Shown piece after piece: positions 6,611 to 16,600 of a DNA stretch of 23,882 nucleotides. The notes beneath the pieces are model-generated. The model saw only the letters and a program-made list of their open reading frames with translations, had not been told where the DNA came from and searched no databases. The DNA lies in NCBI GenBank assembly GCA_947627335.1, contig CANQVQ010000013.1, positions 1 through 23,882 on the forward strand, read 5' to 3'. The first letter of the stretch is position 1. Each line of letters begins with the position of its first letter. Source of the DNA: an uncultured Clostridia bacterium (GTDB taxonomy: Bacteria > Bacillota > Clostridia > Oscillospirales > CAG-382). The translations under genes were made by a program, and so were the position numbers.

Positions 6611-6963
6611 CCCGTTTTCCCCCGCCTTCTGCGGCAGGCGGGGGTGTGATTTGAAACCCTTCCGCTCGCGGCGAACCCGTTGTGGCGGATCGGGACTTGT
6701 GCGGTGGGTTGAGCGGCTTCTCCTGCCGCACGGGGGGATAGGACGGGAAGGACTTTGGGGGCCTTCCCGTCCGTGTTTTTTTGTTTTTTTGCCCGGCGGG
6801 GCAGGGTGCGGGTATCTTGTCGATGTTCACAAGCGCTGAACCAAGATATCGCGTTTTGCCTTTGAAACCGATTTGCAAAGGAAAGAGAGGAAAAGCGACA
6901 ATCAACCGGAGCGGCCTTGCAAGATCCGACGCGCAATCGCGCTTGACTAAATTGCGAAGCCTG
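6611..6963. other. Spacer between the sensor operon and the defence island
   Basis: No gene is supported here. It holds a hairpin at 6619-6644 (CCCCCGCC/GGCGGGGG, weak T tail), a strong rightward terminator at 6741-6790, and then about 170 bases with falling GC content that lead to the end of the res gene. No clear leftward terminator for the island operon is visible; only a 6-bp stem (CCTTTG/CAAAGG near 6860-6882) without a T-run. Confidence 0.7.
6741..6790 (+). terminator. Strong rho-independent terminator
   Basis: GGACGGGAAGG (6741-6751) and CCTTCCCGTCC (6762-6772) form a perfect 11-bp stem with a 10-base loop, followed by GTG and two seven-base T-runs. It ends the BlaI-type/receptor/secreted-protein transcript 130 bases after the last stop codon. 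Confidence 0.9.
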
Positions 6964-9900
6964 TCAAAGTTTTTTCATCACATCGAGCAAACCCTGATAA
7001 CTGTCCACGTCGTGATACTTTACTTTGCTTGTAGACATCTCGTTGAACAATTTCTTTGCACAGGAAATTTTAGCTTGTTCAATCGGGCGCAACTGCAGGC
7101 TTTCCATCGTCCCCTTCGTCTCGGCGACGAAGAAGATATGTTTTACTGTTCCCTCGTAGAAGGCGATCGCCCAGTCGGGGGAATAGTTTCCCACCGGCGT
7201 TGGGATCCGGAAAGTTCGCGGCAACTTGGCATAGACGCAGACTTCGTTCGCTTCATCCAGATTCTCGACAAAGCGTCTCTCAATACTTTTCTCTGCCGAC
7301 CCGTCCGTAAACACATAGTCTTGAATCGCCTTTTTCGCAGGAAACGCTTTGTCAAGGCCTCGCGTGTTCTTTTCGGCGGTAAAGATTTCTTTTTCGTATG
7401 TTCCTTCGATTTGGTTATACGCGATATGTTCGACGATCATTGTGGCTTTCTGCTCTTGAATGAGCCGTACCACCTTTGTGATGAATTCTTCGGGATTGTA
7501 GCGGAACATCACAAGCTTGTCCGCACGAAGTCCTCGCAGGATCCTCGCCACGGTCCTCCGTGTAAGGATAGTACCTTCCGCCACTTTCCCAATCAGGTCA
7601 TATTTCACTTGACTTGTTTCAGCGTGTTTCAGAGTCTGCGTCCTTGTTTTTTCCCCACCGAAGGAAACGCCTCTCTCGACCTCGTATTCGTTCATCTTGG
7701 CTTTCTGCCTTCCGACGGTCGTCGTGTACTGAAGCTCCGAAACGAACAGGTTCTCGTTGATATGGTCGATTGCTTTTCGGATCAGCTCCTCGCTGTCAAA
7801 ACTGACCGTATAGGCGTACTTGCGGTTGATTTCATTCCAAAGCGCCTGAAATTCTTTCTTAGCGAAGTTCTCATTCAGCGGGTTGTCCTTCACTTTGGAC
7901 TCGTGACCGTCGACGAACATACTTTCCAGTACGCTGTCGTCGTAGACGGCTTGAATAAGCGTATGAATGCCCTCCGCCATCGGCGCAAGCGCCTCCGGAA
8001 GTGGCACTACCGTCCTATTTGCCACGTCACTACGGTATTTATCCGTCACTTTGCGGTTCATATCCACATAGCCGTTGGAAATGAGATAGAACTCAATCGT
8101 ATTTGCGGTTTTATCGTCAATGAGCGTGGGAACGTCGCCCACCTTGACATATTTGCCGGAGAAATATTCGCTCGTCGCGACGGTCGGTCTGTCGTAGAGA
8201 ACCGTCTTGATGTCGCTCTGCAAGCCGGACACAAAGTCCCTGTAGCTCTCGCTGGCGATGACGGTGAGCATATTCACGTCGTGAACGCTTTCTCCCAGCG
8301 TTTCCGCATCCATTCTGTTGCCGGACTGATTGACGCAAAGCCGCAGTCCTCTGCCCACCTCCTGACGCTTTGCCGTGTTGCTGTCGGAGTGCTTCAGCGT
8401 ACAGATCTGAAATACGTTGGGGTTGTCCCAACCTTCGCGGAGCGCAGAATGGGAAAAGATGAACCTCGTCGGCTCCTCGAAGGAAAGCAATCGCTCCTTA
8501 TTTTTGAGGATCAGGTCGTAAGCGGAAATGTCATCCGAGAATTCGCTTCCCCTTCTCAACTGGCTGTCGATACTTCTGCCGGTCTTTTTGTCAATGCTGA
8601 AATAGCCTTTATGCACGGCGGAAACGTCGCTGCAAGTGGAACGAAGGTATTCCTGATAGGGCGTGCTGAACAACGTCAAATACTCGTTGAGGACGTGCCT
8701 ATATTCCTGCTCAAACATTTTTCCATATTCGCCCAGCACCTCGTTGCCGTCCTCGTCGTATTGGCGGTATTTTGCCACCTCGTCGATAAAGAACAGCGAC
8801 AGGGTCTTGATCCCCATGTTGAAAAGCTTTTCCTCTTTTTCAAAATGGGAAAGGATGGTCTCCCGTATCTGAATCTGACGCATATCCCTTTCGGAAACGT
8901 CGCCCACGACTTCACCGGCGGTTATGACTTCTCCGTTCGTGAACGTAACGGTCCCACGCAGGGGATCCACATCGGAAATCGTGTACCCTTTGTACTGCTC
9001 CATTTCCTGCGAAACGAAATAGAGGTCGTCGCCTACGCCCAAAATCCTCGTCTCGCGGTTTATGGACTTGTTATACCCGATTTCCATCTCAATCCTTGCC
9101 ATCGGCGGCTTTTTCGAGGAAAGGACGATCTGCTCCAGATAGAGATAGCTGTCCGTCCCGCGGAAGTTCTTCACCTCAAAGCCCTTGACCTCGATTTTCT
9201 TGACAAGTCGCTTGTTGAACGCGTCCAGAGCGTCAAGCACATAGACGGTGTTGTGCTGCTTTGCGTGCGTGGCGGAATAGTTGAGCGAGAACAGCGGATT
9301 GAAGCTTTTCAATGCCTTCTGCGTGACGTCGCCACCCATTTTCTGCGGCTCGTCCAAAATAATGATCGGTCTGTTCGCTTTGATCACGTCGATCGGGCGG
9401 CGGGAGCCGAACTCGTCACGCTTGGAGTAGATAATACGGGCTTCTTTGCTCTTCCCGTCCTCCTTCAAAGAGGACGCAAACGCCTGCGTGTTGATAATCA
9501 TCACGTTGATGCCGGAGCTTTGGGAAAAGTTGTCCAGCTGATTCAGGTTTCCGCTGTTGTAGATGAAGAAGCGAGCCTTTTTGCCGTAATACTCCATAAA
9601 GTGGTCGGTCGTGATCTCGAAGGACTTTTTCACGCCCTCGCGGATGGCGATGGACGGCACGACGACGATGAACTTGCTCCAGCCGTAACGCTTGTTCAGC
9701 TCGAACATCGTCTTGATATACACATAGGTCTTGCCCGTGCCGGTCTCCATTTCAATATCGAGGGAGCAACGCCCCAAATCCTTGTTCAGCTTTGCCGACT
9801 GCTTGATATTGTTTTCGTTTTGCAGGTTTTGAATGTTGCGCAAAAGCTGTTCGTCCGAAAGCTCCAAGGTCGCATTCTTGTAGCCGGTATCGTTCATCGG

Positions 9901-10086
9901 GTCGTACCAATCGTCCGTTTCGGCAAGATCGTTTGCAAACTGCATCTGCCGCTGCGCGGTGGTCGTCACTTTCCCGACGTCGCGGATATAGCTCGTCTTT
10001 TCGCTGTACCCCTGACCGGCAAATACCTTGACGACGGCTTCCACGGCGTCGGTCTGATACTGCTGTATCTTAAAATTGAATCTCAC
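6964..10086 (-). CDS. res: Type III restriction-modification system, Res subunit (ATP-dependent helicase/endonuclease)
   Basis: A 1040-residue restriction subunit. With Mod it forms the complex that hydrolyses ATP and cuts DNA when unmodified sites face each other. The N-terminal SF2 motor shows Walker A ETGTGKT (residues 114-120), the DEAD-box equivalent DEPQ (245-248), SATH, and motif VI QEVGRGLR (575-582). The C-terminus has a PD-(D/E)xK nuclease: SPDWAI with D971, then E989-T-K991 in FFVAETKG. Length is typical of EcoP15I-type Res. The start is a GTG at 10086 overlapping the upstream RhuM stop (GTGA), with GGAG upstream. All catalytic motifs are present, so it looks functional. It is the last gene of the island operon. 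Confidence 0.95.
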   Translation of the reverse strand: MRFNFKIQQYQTDAVEAVVKVFAGQGYSEKTSYIRDVGKVTTTAQRQMQFANDLAETDDWYDPMNDTGYKNATLELSDEQLLRNIQNLQNENNIKQSAKLNKDLGRCSLDIEMETGTGKTYVYIKTMFELNKRYGWSKFIVVVPSIAIREGVKKSFEITTDHFMEYYGKKARFFIYNSGNLNQLDNFSQSSGINVMIINTQAFASSLKEDGKSKEARIIYSKRDEFGSRRPIDVIKANRPIIILDEPQKMGGDVTQKALKSFNPLFSLNYSATHAKQHNTVYVLDALDAFNKRLVKKIEVKGFEVKNFRGTDSYLYLEQIVLSSKKPPMARIEMEIGYNKSINRETRILGVGDDLYFVSQEMEQYKGYTISDVDPLRGTVTFTNGEVITAGEVVGDVSERDMRQIQIRETILSHFEKEEKLFNMGIKTLSLFFIDEVAKYRQYDEDGNEVLGEYGKMFEQEYRHVLNEYLTLFSTPYQEYLRSTCSDVSAVHKGYFSIDKKTGRSIDSQLRRGSEFSDDISAYDLILKNKERLLSFEEPTRFIFSHSALREGWDNPNVFQICTLKHSDSNTAKRQEVGRGLRLCVNQSGNRMDAETLGESVHDVNMLTVIASESYRDFVSGLQSDIKTVLYDRPTVATSEYFSGKYVKVGDVPTLIDDKTANTIEFYLISNGYVDMNRKVTDKYRSDVANRTVVPLPEALAPMAEGIHTLIQAVYDDSVLESMFVDGHESKVKDNPLNENFAKKEFQALWNEINRKYAYTVSFDSEELIRKAIDHINENLFVSELQYTTTVGRQKAKMNEYEVERGVSFGGEKTRTQTLKHAETSQVKYDLIGKVAEGTILTRRTVARILRGLRADKLVMFRYNPEEFITKVVRLIQEQKATMIVEHIAYNQIEGTYEKEIFTAEKNTRGLDKAFPAKKAIQDYVFTDGSAEKSIERRFVENLDEANEVCVYAKLPRTFRIPTPVGNYSPDWAIAFYEGTVKHIFFVAETKGTMESLQLRPIEQAKISCAKKLFNEMSTSKVKYHDVDSYQGLLDVMKKL

Positions 10087-11111
10087 TTCTGCTCTCCTTT
10101 GCCGCTTTCTCGGGTGAATTTCTTGACCGCTTTCTCCGTGTCCTGAATGGTTTGCAGATACGCTTCTTCCACAGGGGACAACGTCTGCGCCTGATATTTC
10201 CTGTATTCCGCCGTCGCCTTTTCGAGCGCGGCATCGTGGCTGACCTTTCCGGCGTCAAGCAGGAGTTTTTCGCCGGTGGCGGACAGGATCGCGTCCAAAC
10301 GCTCTATGTAATCCTTCATATACATCGGGTTCTTTCGCACGGCTTGGACTTCCGCAAAATCAAAGTATCCCGAAACGATGTTGCCGAGCACCTTCAATTC
10401 CTCTTCATCGAGATAGTTTTTTGCGATTTTTGCATCGGCAAGGGTAGGAAAATCCCCCTTGAAACTTTTCATTCCCATAAACGGTTTATTGGCGTCGGCT
10501 CGCTCATAGATCACCTCTGCGGCGGTATGTCCGTGAGCGGCATAATGCAGCTTATTCTGCACGATTTTGAAAAACCGAACGGACAGCTCGCTTTTCGGGT
10601 CGTAATCGACGCTTGTGGCGTACAGGTCGAGCACCTGACGGTACAGCACCTTTTCGGACGAGCGAATGTCGCGAATCCTTGCAAGCAGTTCTTTCCAATA
10701 CTGCCCGCCGCCGTTGCCCTTTAAGCGTTCGTCGTCCATTGTGAAACCCTTGATCATATATTCTTTCAGACGCTGGGTTGCCCAGATGCGGAAATGGGTT
10801 GCTGTTACGCTACGGATACGATAACCCAGTGATATGATCATATCCAGATTATAATATTTTGTGTTATACAGCTTTCCATCCGAAGCAGTTGTTCGGAAAT
10901 TCCGAACAACTGAACTTTCGTCCAGTTCCCCGTCTTCAAAGATATGCTTGATATGTTCACTTACGTTCGACTTTGTGGTTTGATAAAGCTCCACCAGTTG
11001 CGCTTGTGTCAGCCAAACCGTTTCATCCTCCATGCGCACGTCAAGCTTCGTATCTCCGTTTTCGGTTTGATAAATAACGATTTCCCCTTTGGGAGTCAGG
11101 TTGTTCTCCAT
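10083..11111 (-). CDS. RhuM-family protein inserted between Mod and Res
   Basis: A 342-residue RhuM-family protein; the family is named from Salmonella pathogenicity island 3 and its molecular function is not established. The N-terminal part (DETVWLTQAQLVELYQTTKS, KHIFEDGEL, VVRNFRTTASDGK, YYNLDMIISLGYRI) resembles the DNA-binding-like N domain shared with phage antirepressor/Bro-type proteins. The C-terminal half has the RhuM hallmarks NKLHYAAHGHTAAEVIYERA and DANKPFMGMKSFKG, and ends in a charged helical segment. I start it at the ATG at 11111, which shares one base with the Mod stop (TGATG); a GTG at 11114 is equally possible. It overlaps res at its end. Being locked between mod and res suggests a role in controlling or assisting the restriction complex (inference). 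Confidence 0.88.
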   Translation of the reverse strand: MENNLTPKGEIVIYQTENGDTKLDVRMEDETVWLTQAQLVELYQTTKSNVSEHIKHIFEDGELDESSVVRNFRTTASDGKLYNTKYYNLDMIISLGYRIRSVTATHFRIWATQRLKEYMIKGFTMDDERLKGNGGGQYWKELLARIRDIRSSEKVLYRQVLDLYATSVDYDPKSELSVRFFKIVQNKLHYAAHGHTAAEVIYERADANKPFMGMKSFKGDFPTLADAKIAKNYLDEEELKVLGNIVSGYFDFAEVQAVRKNPMYMKDYIERLDAILSATGEKLLLDAGKVSHDAALEKATAEYRKYQAQTLSPVEEAYLQTIQDTEKAVKKFTRESGKGEQK

Positions 11112-12988
11112 CACAGCACCTTCCTTACCGTGTCGGGGCTATATGTGGCGAAAAGCTGTTCAAAGTTCGTGGCGACGCTGTCGGTCGCCATGGAGCTGTC
11201 CCGCATGACGAAATAGGACGGTTGTTTCTTGGCGATTTCCTTGATGGTTTCTTCCGTGATGTTTTTGTCAAAGCAGGCGACGAGGAACCCGTCGGCGACG
11301 CTGAAAACCTTCTTGCCGGCGATCTCCGTTTCTTCGATTTTGGAAGAAAGCAACACCCCTAAATCCAGCATCACCTGGAACAGCAGATCCTCCGGCGTGC
11401 GGTCCTCCTTGATGTTGTCAGTTGCGGTTTCCAACAGCGACGCGTCAAAATCAGCGGGGTTGTAGTAAACGTCTTTCATGTTGGACGTGTCACATTTCAG
11501 AACACGGAAGCCGGTATCCAGTTCTTGTGCTGTGAGCGGATTTTCCTCTTTGATTTTCTTGCCCGCACGGCGGATGCGCTCCTTGCCGATCTCGCAGATA
11601 TTTTTGTAGCCGGCTTTGTACGCCTCGCTCTTTTCGTCGCAGGGTTCCGGCAGCTGCACCATGATGAATTTGCGGTGTCCGCCATCCTCGGCGTTTAACT
11701 GCATCACGGCGTGAGCGGTCGTGGCAGAGCCGGAGAAGAAGTCGAGGATGATTGCGTCATTGGTATCTTTTATAATATCTAAAAGAGTTTTTATAGTTTT
11801 TGTGGGCTTCGGGTTTTGAAACCACCCTTTGCCAACAAGTTCAGCCAATTCTTTATTAGATTGCCTTGTGCTACCAAATTCAGAATAGCTCCAAAATGTA
11901 GTAGGAGGCATTCTGTCGCTCACTTCTGACAAAAAGGTCTTCTTTTGCGGAACCTTAACCCCATTTGGATCAAGCCATAATCTATCCTCACGCTCTAATT
12001 GCAAAAGTGTTTCCTTGGAAAACCTTGGATAAGTACCTTTGGGCGGCGCCCATTGTTGCCCGTTAGAAAAAATATATGTATATATTCCGCTTTCACTACC
12101 GCTTTTGGCATGAAGCGGAGTCAACAAATACGGTCCTCTTTCATCATTATCCGGATTTTTATAGTATCCGACTTGTTTCTCTGTTTTTTTTACGCCCTGT
12201 ATAGTTAATCCCGATATGTTTTTAGCATACACAAGAATATATTCGTGATTATCTGAAAAATATTTTGCATCGTTTTTTACTGTATCTAAATTTTGCCAAG
12301 CTATTTCGCTCACGAAATTTTGAGCTCCAAACGCCTCGTCACAGCACTTTTTCAAATTTTCCTGCTCATTATCATCAATACTGATAAAAATAACCCCATC
12401 GTCACTGAGCAAATCCTTCGCCAATTTCAACCTCGGATAGATCATATTCAGCCAATCGGTGTGGAATCTGCCGTTGCTTTCCAGATTTTTCACAAGGCGG
12501 TTGCCTTCACTATCAAAGGCATTATTTGCCTCCATAAAATCTTCTTCACTCATTGAAAAGTCATCGTTATACACAAAGTCGTTCCCCGTGTTGTACGGCG
12601 GGTCGATGTAAATCATCTTGATTTTGCCGAGATAGGTTTCCTGCAAAAGTTTCAGCACTTCCAGATTATCCCCCTCGATATAGAGGTTTTCGGTGGTGTC
12701 GAAATCCACGCTTTCCTCCCGGGAGGGACGGAGCGTCTTGCTGATGGGCGCATTCGCGAGCAGGACGGACTTCCTCTTGTCCGGCCAAGTGAATTGATAG
12801 CGTTCTTCGCGCCCGTCAACGACCTTGCAGGAAATCTCCTGCATCAGCACATCTTTGTCGATCGCACGGACGACTTCGCCGGTTTCGTCAATCGTTTCCG
12901 TCACGGCGTTCGGGAACAGTTCCGCCAGTTTCTTGAAATTCTCGTCCGCCTTGTTCGCGGTCTGCATTTTCAGCTTGTCCATCGTCAT
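11111..12988 (-). CDS. mod: Type III restriction-modification system, Mod subunit (adenine-N6 DNA methyltransferase)
   Basis: A 625-residue beta-class DNA methyltransferase that recognises the target site and methylates adenine, and also gives the Res complex its specificity. Motif IV is DPPYNTGNDF (D129), followed by the long region expected to hold the target recognition domain (about 235-400), then motif X/I with DFFSGSATTAHA (D416). This IV-TRD-I order is the type III/beta arrangement. The N-terminus (ENFKKLAELFPNAV) and the EGDNLEVLKLLQETYLGK segment are typical of Mod. It starts at ATG 12988 inside the DUF4391 stop (ATGA) behind GGAGG. The recognition region is markedly AT-richer than the ends and contains an A8 run, discussed under findings. 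Confidence 0.95.
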   Translation of the reverse strand: MTMDKLKMQTANKADENFKKLAELFPNAVTETIDETGEVVRAIDKDVLMQEISCKVVDGREERYQFTWPDKRKSVLLANAPISKTLRPSREESVDFDTTENLYIEGDNLEVLKLLQETYLGKIKMIYIDPPYNTGNDFVYNDDFSMSEEDFMEANNAFDSEGNRLVKNLESNGRFHTDWLNMIYPRLKLAKDLLSDDGVIFISIDDNEQENLKKCCDEAFGAQNFVSEIAWQNLDTVKNDAKYFSDNHEYILVYAKNISGLTIQGVKKTEKQVGYYKNPDNDERGPYLLTPLHAKSGSESGIYTYIFSNGQQWAPPKGTYPRFSKETLLQLEREDRLWLDPNGVKVPQKKTFLSEVSDRMPPTTFWSYSEFGSTRQSNKELAELVGKGWFQNPKPTKTIKTLLDIIKDTNDAIILDFFSGSATTAHAVMQLNAEDGGHRKFIMVQLPEPCDEKSEAYKAGYKNICEIGKERIRRAGKKIKEENPLTAQELDTGFRVLKCDTSNMKDVYYNPADFDASLLETATDNIKEDRTPEDLLFQVMLDLGVLLSSKIEETEIAGKKVFSVADGFLVACFDKNITEETIKEIAKKQPSYFVMRDSSMATDSVATNFEQLFATYSPDTVRKVL

Positions 12989-13596
12989 TTTCCTCCGTTC
13001 AATTCGCGTTGCAGTTCCTTGATTTTCTGCACGATTTCAAACTTTTTCTTCGGCTGCACTTCCGCTCGCGCACGCTTTTTCAGCCGTTCGATTTCCTTTT
13101 GGAGCTTGCTTTTTTGCTCGTCAATACGAATCTGTTCGTCAACGGTGTTGCCCGCCGCAACAGTCAGCCCGCCGATCTGAACGATGACATTTTCCCATAC
13201 CGCGTCAAGGTCAAGCCCCTTGATCTCCAGCGAAAGCGCTTCCGTCGGCCGCCAGTCGGTTTGCAGGCACTTCCCGTTTCGGAAGGTCATCAGCTTGCCC
13301 TCTCCCGCATACTCCGGCACCAATACCAGATTCTGCGGGATCAGCCGGGACAGGGTGAGAAGCGTTCGCTCGTCAAACGCCTTGCGCTTGAGCAGCACGG
13401 ACACGACGAAAAAGGATTTCACCGTTTCCCCGTCTTTCAGGTTGATTTTGTCCGCCGTGACTTCGTTGACAATGAAAATACGGGAAATATCGGCGTCAAT
13501 TCGGTCTTTGGCCGCCGTATTCATTTGGAACTTCGTATAAATCGCATTTTTGGGCAACGGTTTGTTGACTTCCGTCGATTTTGGCAGTCCGAGCAT
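12985..13596 (-). CDS. DUF4391 protein of the defence island
   Basis: A 203-residue cytosolic protein that I recognise as DUF4391 from its start MLGLPKSTEVNKPLPKNAIY, the RIFIVNEVTADKINL segment, and LIPQNLVLVPEY. The family occurs next to type III-like Mod genes and helicases; its function is not established. A basic, coiled-coil-like C-terminus runs from about residue 150 (QIRIDEQKSKLQKEIERLKK) to the end. Translation starts at ATG 13596 with AAGGAGG located in the last codons of the helicase gene, 4 bases before which the helicase stops. It overlaps mod by 4 bases. Such tight coupling argues it is a subunit or partner of the system rather than a bystander. Confidence 0.85.
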   Translation of the reverse strand: MLGLPKSTEVNKPLPKNAIYTKFQMNTAAKDRIDADISRIFIVNEVTADKINLKDGETVKSFFVVSVLLKRKAFDERTLLTLSRLIPQNLVLVPEYAGEGKLMTFRNGKCLQTDWRPTEALSLEIKGLDLDAVWENVIVQIGGLTVAAGNTVDEQIRIDEQKSKLQKEIERLKKRARAEVQPKKKFEIVQKIKELQRELNGGK

Positions 13597-13600
13597 CGTT

Positions 13601-16600
13601 TTATTCCTCCTTTACGACCAGAAAACAGATCAGCTCAAAGTCGTCCAAGCCCTTGATGGCGGTATCCAGAAAATTGACTTGTCCGCCGCCTAAAAACAGG
13701 TCAATATCGCTTTCCTCCTTGACCTCTATGATGGAAGCGATCGCATCCCCGAGCAGTTTTGAATAGTTCCGCATATCCCGTCCGTCCTTCGTCTCTCGGT
13801 TGAACCGGCGGCAAAGCTCCTGGATGGGTTCTTTTTTGCCCTTGCACAGGTATCGCATCTTATCCAGCATCGCCTTCGGCGAGAGGTGGTCGCATATGAC
13901 TTTGCCTTCGTCGGAGATGTACACCATATAGAACGGGTGCAGGCGGTTCTGGTTGTTGATGTTCACGCTGTCGGAACGGTTTTTCAGAACGTAGATGACC
14001 CCCGCAGGCATTTCCTCACTCGCCGGCACGACGGCGTGAAGCCCGAACGGCGTTTTGTCAAGGTCGTCGTGAACCTTCCTGTATTCCAGCAGGTCCAAAC
14101 GAAACTCGTTCAACCCCAAGTCCATGATGGATATGCCGCTTGTCATATCCTCGATGTCCACCACTTCGTCCTGTAACCGTTTGAGCTGCGCTTTGCGGTA
14201 TTCGAGTTCGGTCTTTTCTTCGTCGCTGAGGATGTTGTCGTCGCCCGTCGCCGTCAGGTCAACGATTTTCATACGGGTCTCGACCTTCGCTTTCAGGTTG
14301 ATATAATCGTCCAGCGACACGTCCGGCCAGAAGTTTACGAGTTGAATGTATTCGTTGCTGCTTCCGATCCGGTCGATCCGCCCGAACCGTTGGATAATGC
14401 GGACGGGATTCCAGTGGATGTCGTAATTGATAAGGTAGTCGCAATCCTGCAGGTTCTGCCCTTCCGAAATACAGTCCGTGGCGATCAGGACGTCGATTTC
14501 CGTGTCGTCGTTTGGCATAAGGAGCTGCTTATCCTTGGAAATCGGGGAAAAGCAGGAGAGCACCGTATTCAGGTCCGCCCGGAGCTTCGGAACCGTCGTG
14601 CGACCCTCTACCGAGCCGGTGATCATTGCCGTGTTCAGACCGTACCGGGAACGGACGTATTCGCTCACGTTGTCATACAGGTACTTCGCCGTGTCCGCGA
14701 AGGCGGTGAAGATCATGATTTTTCGGTTGCCGGCATTGATCGGGTGTGCAAATTTATCCCGGATCACCCGGAAAAGCTCCTGCAGTTTGGCGTCGTGTTC
14801 CGGCGTAATATCCGCAATCATCAGGGCGAGCAGTTCGAGCACCTCGGCGTCTCTCGCGAGGCTGTCGCGCCACGACTTGTAGTCCATGTCGGCAAGCTCG
14901 ATTTTGACCTTTTTCCCGAAGGAAAACAGGTCGTCGCTGTTTTGGTCCTCGTCGTCGAACTCGTCGACGTCGGAAATGTCCGTCAGGTCAAGGCTGACCG
15001 ACTGCGAACGGTCGTAGTTGTCGATCGTTCGGATGGTGCTGCTGATCAGATCCTTGATGCGGTTGAGCGTGAGGTTGAAGGAGTATACCGAGCTTTCCAT
15101 GCGCTTCATCAGGTTGATTGCCGTCAGGCGGCGAATGCCTTGCTCACGGTTTGCCTGCGTAAAGCCGACGTTGACCCTGTTGTCCTTGAAAATCTCGGCG
15201 TATTTGTCCATCCGGCTGGGCAATATGTAGTGCGAAGGCGTATAGATCGTGAGCGTCAAAAGCATCAGCTGCTCGAAAATTTCACTGTAGTTGATGGCAG
15301 ACTTCAAGTCCGTAAGCTGCGGACGCAGAGAAATCGGTTTCAACCTTGTGGGGAATGTGCCGATGTCGGTCGTGTCGTAGTATTTTTGGATGTGCTTGCG
15401 GGAGCGGGCAATCGTCACGCTGTCAAGCACCTCAAAGAAGTCGAAATCCAGCATCCGAAGCAGGTTTTCGGTGGTCCTTTCTTCCGGTTTCCATTTGCTC
15501 CAGGCGGTGAAGGCTCGCTGTGCGTTCCGAAAGATCTCGTCAATGGTTCGGGAGGTGTTCAGCTTTTCGTCGATCAGTTCCGTGTTGCCCTCATAGGCGA
15601 GCGCAAGCTGATTCTTCAAATCGAGGAATTTGTTGTTGACCGGCGTAGCGGACAGCATAAGCACCTTTGTCTTTACGCCGGCACGGATCACTTTTTTCAG
15701 GAGTCGGACATATCTGTTTTCCTTTTCGTCCTCGTCGGGGTTCTCGACGATCTTGCCGCCGTTGCGGAAATTGTGGGATTCGTCTATCACGACAAGGTCG
15801 TAGTTGCCCCAGTTCAGTCTGCTCAAGTCGAGACCGTTTGACGTCCCCTGCGTGCGGCTCAGGTCCGTATGGTACAGCACGTCGTAGCGAAGTCTGTCCG
15901 CCGCGATAGGGTTATTCACATAGTTGTCTTTGTAGGTGTTCCAGTTGTTTGTCAGTTTCTTCGGGCAGAGGACAAGTACGGATTTGTTTCTGTTCTCGTA
16001 GTATTTGATCACGGCGAGCGCCGTGAATGTCTTGCCGAGACCGACGCTGTCGGCGAGGATACAGCCGTTATACTTTTCCAGCTTGTTGATGATAGCGAGA
16101 GCGGCATCCCTTTGGAAGTTATACAGCATATTCCAGATCTTGCTGTCCTTGAAACCGGTCGCTTCATTCGGCAGTACGTCCTCGGAAATATCTTCCAGGA
16201 ACTCGTTAAAGATATTGTAAAGGGTGACAAAGTAAATGAAGTCGGGAGAGTTTTCGTTGTACGCGGCCGTGATGCTGTCGATGACTTCCTCGGTAACTTC
16301 CTGAAGTTTATGCCGGTCGTTCCACAGGCTTTCAAAAATATCTATGTATGCTTGTGCGAACGGCATATCGGTTTTTTGTATCATACTGTAGGCGTTGTTT
16401 CCTCTTTCGCAGCCCAAATCTACGGTTGTGAACCCGTTGATGGGCATATAGTTCTTGTCGTCAAGATTGAGAAAGCCCATCATATTTTCGTTTGTGACGT
16501 TTGATTTGAAGGTGACCTTTTTCCGAATCCAATCGGCACACTCCTTCGCTATGGCTTTTTGTGTAAGCTCATTTCTCAGTTTGACCTCAAATTCCGTGCC

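Noticed and set aside
6781..10146. 1121-residue open frame on the plus strand opposite res
   Set aside because: It is the mirror of the res gene; it has no family motifs and no ribosome site, while the minus strand carries all helicase and nuclease motifs.
14342..15841. 499-residue open frame opposite the helicase
   Set aside because: Antisense shadow; the minus strand encodes clear SF2 motifs over the same bases.
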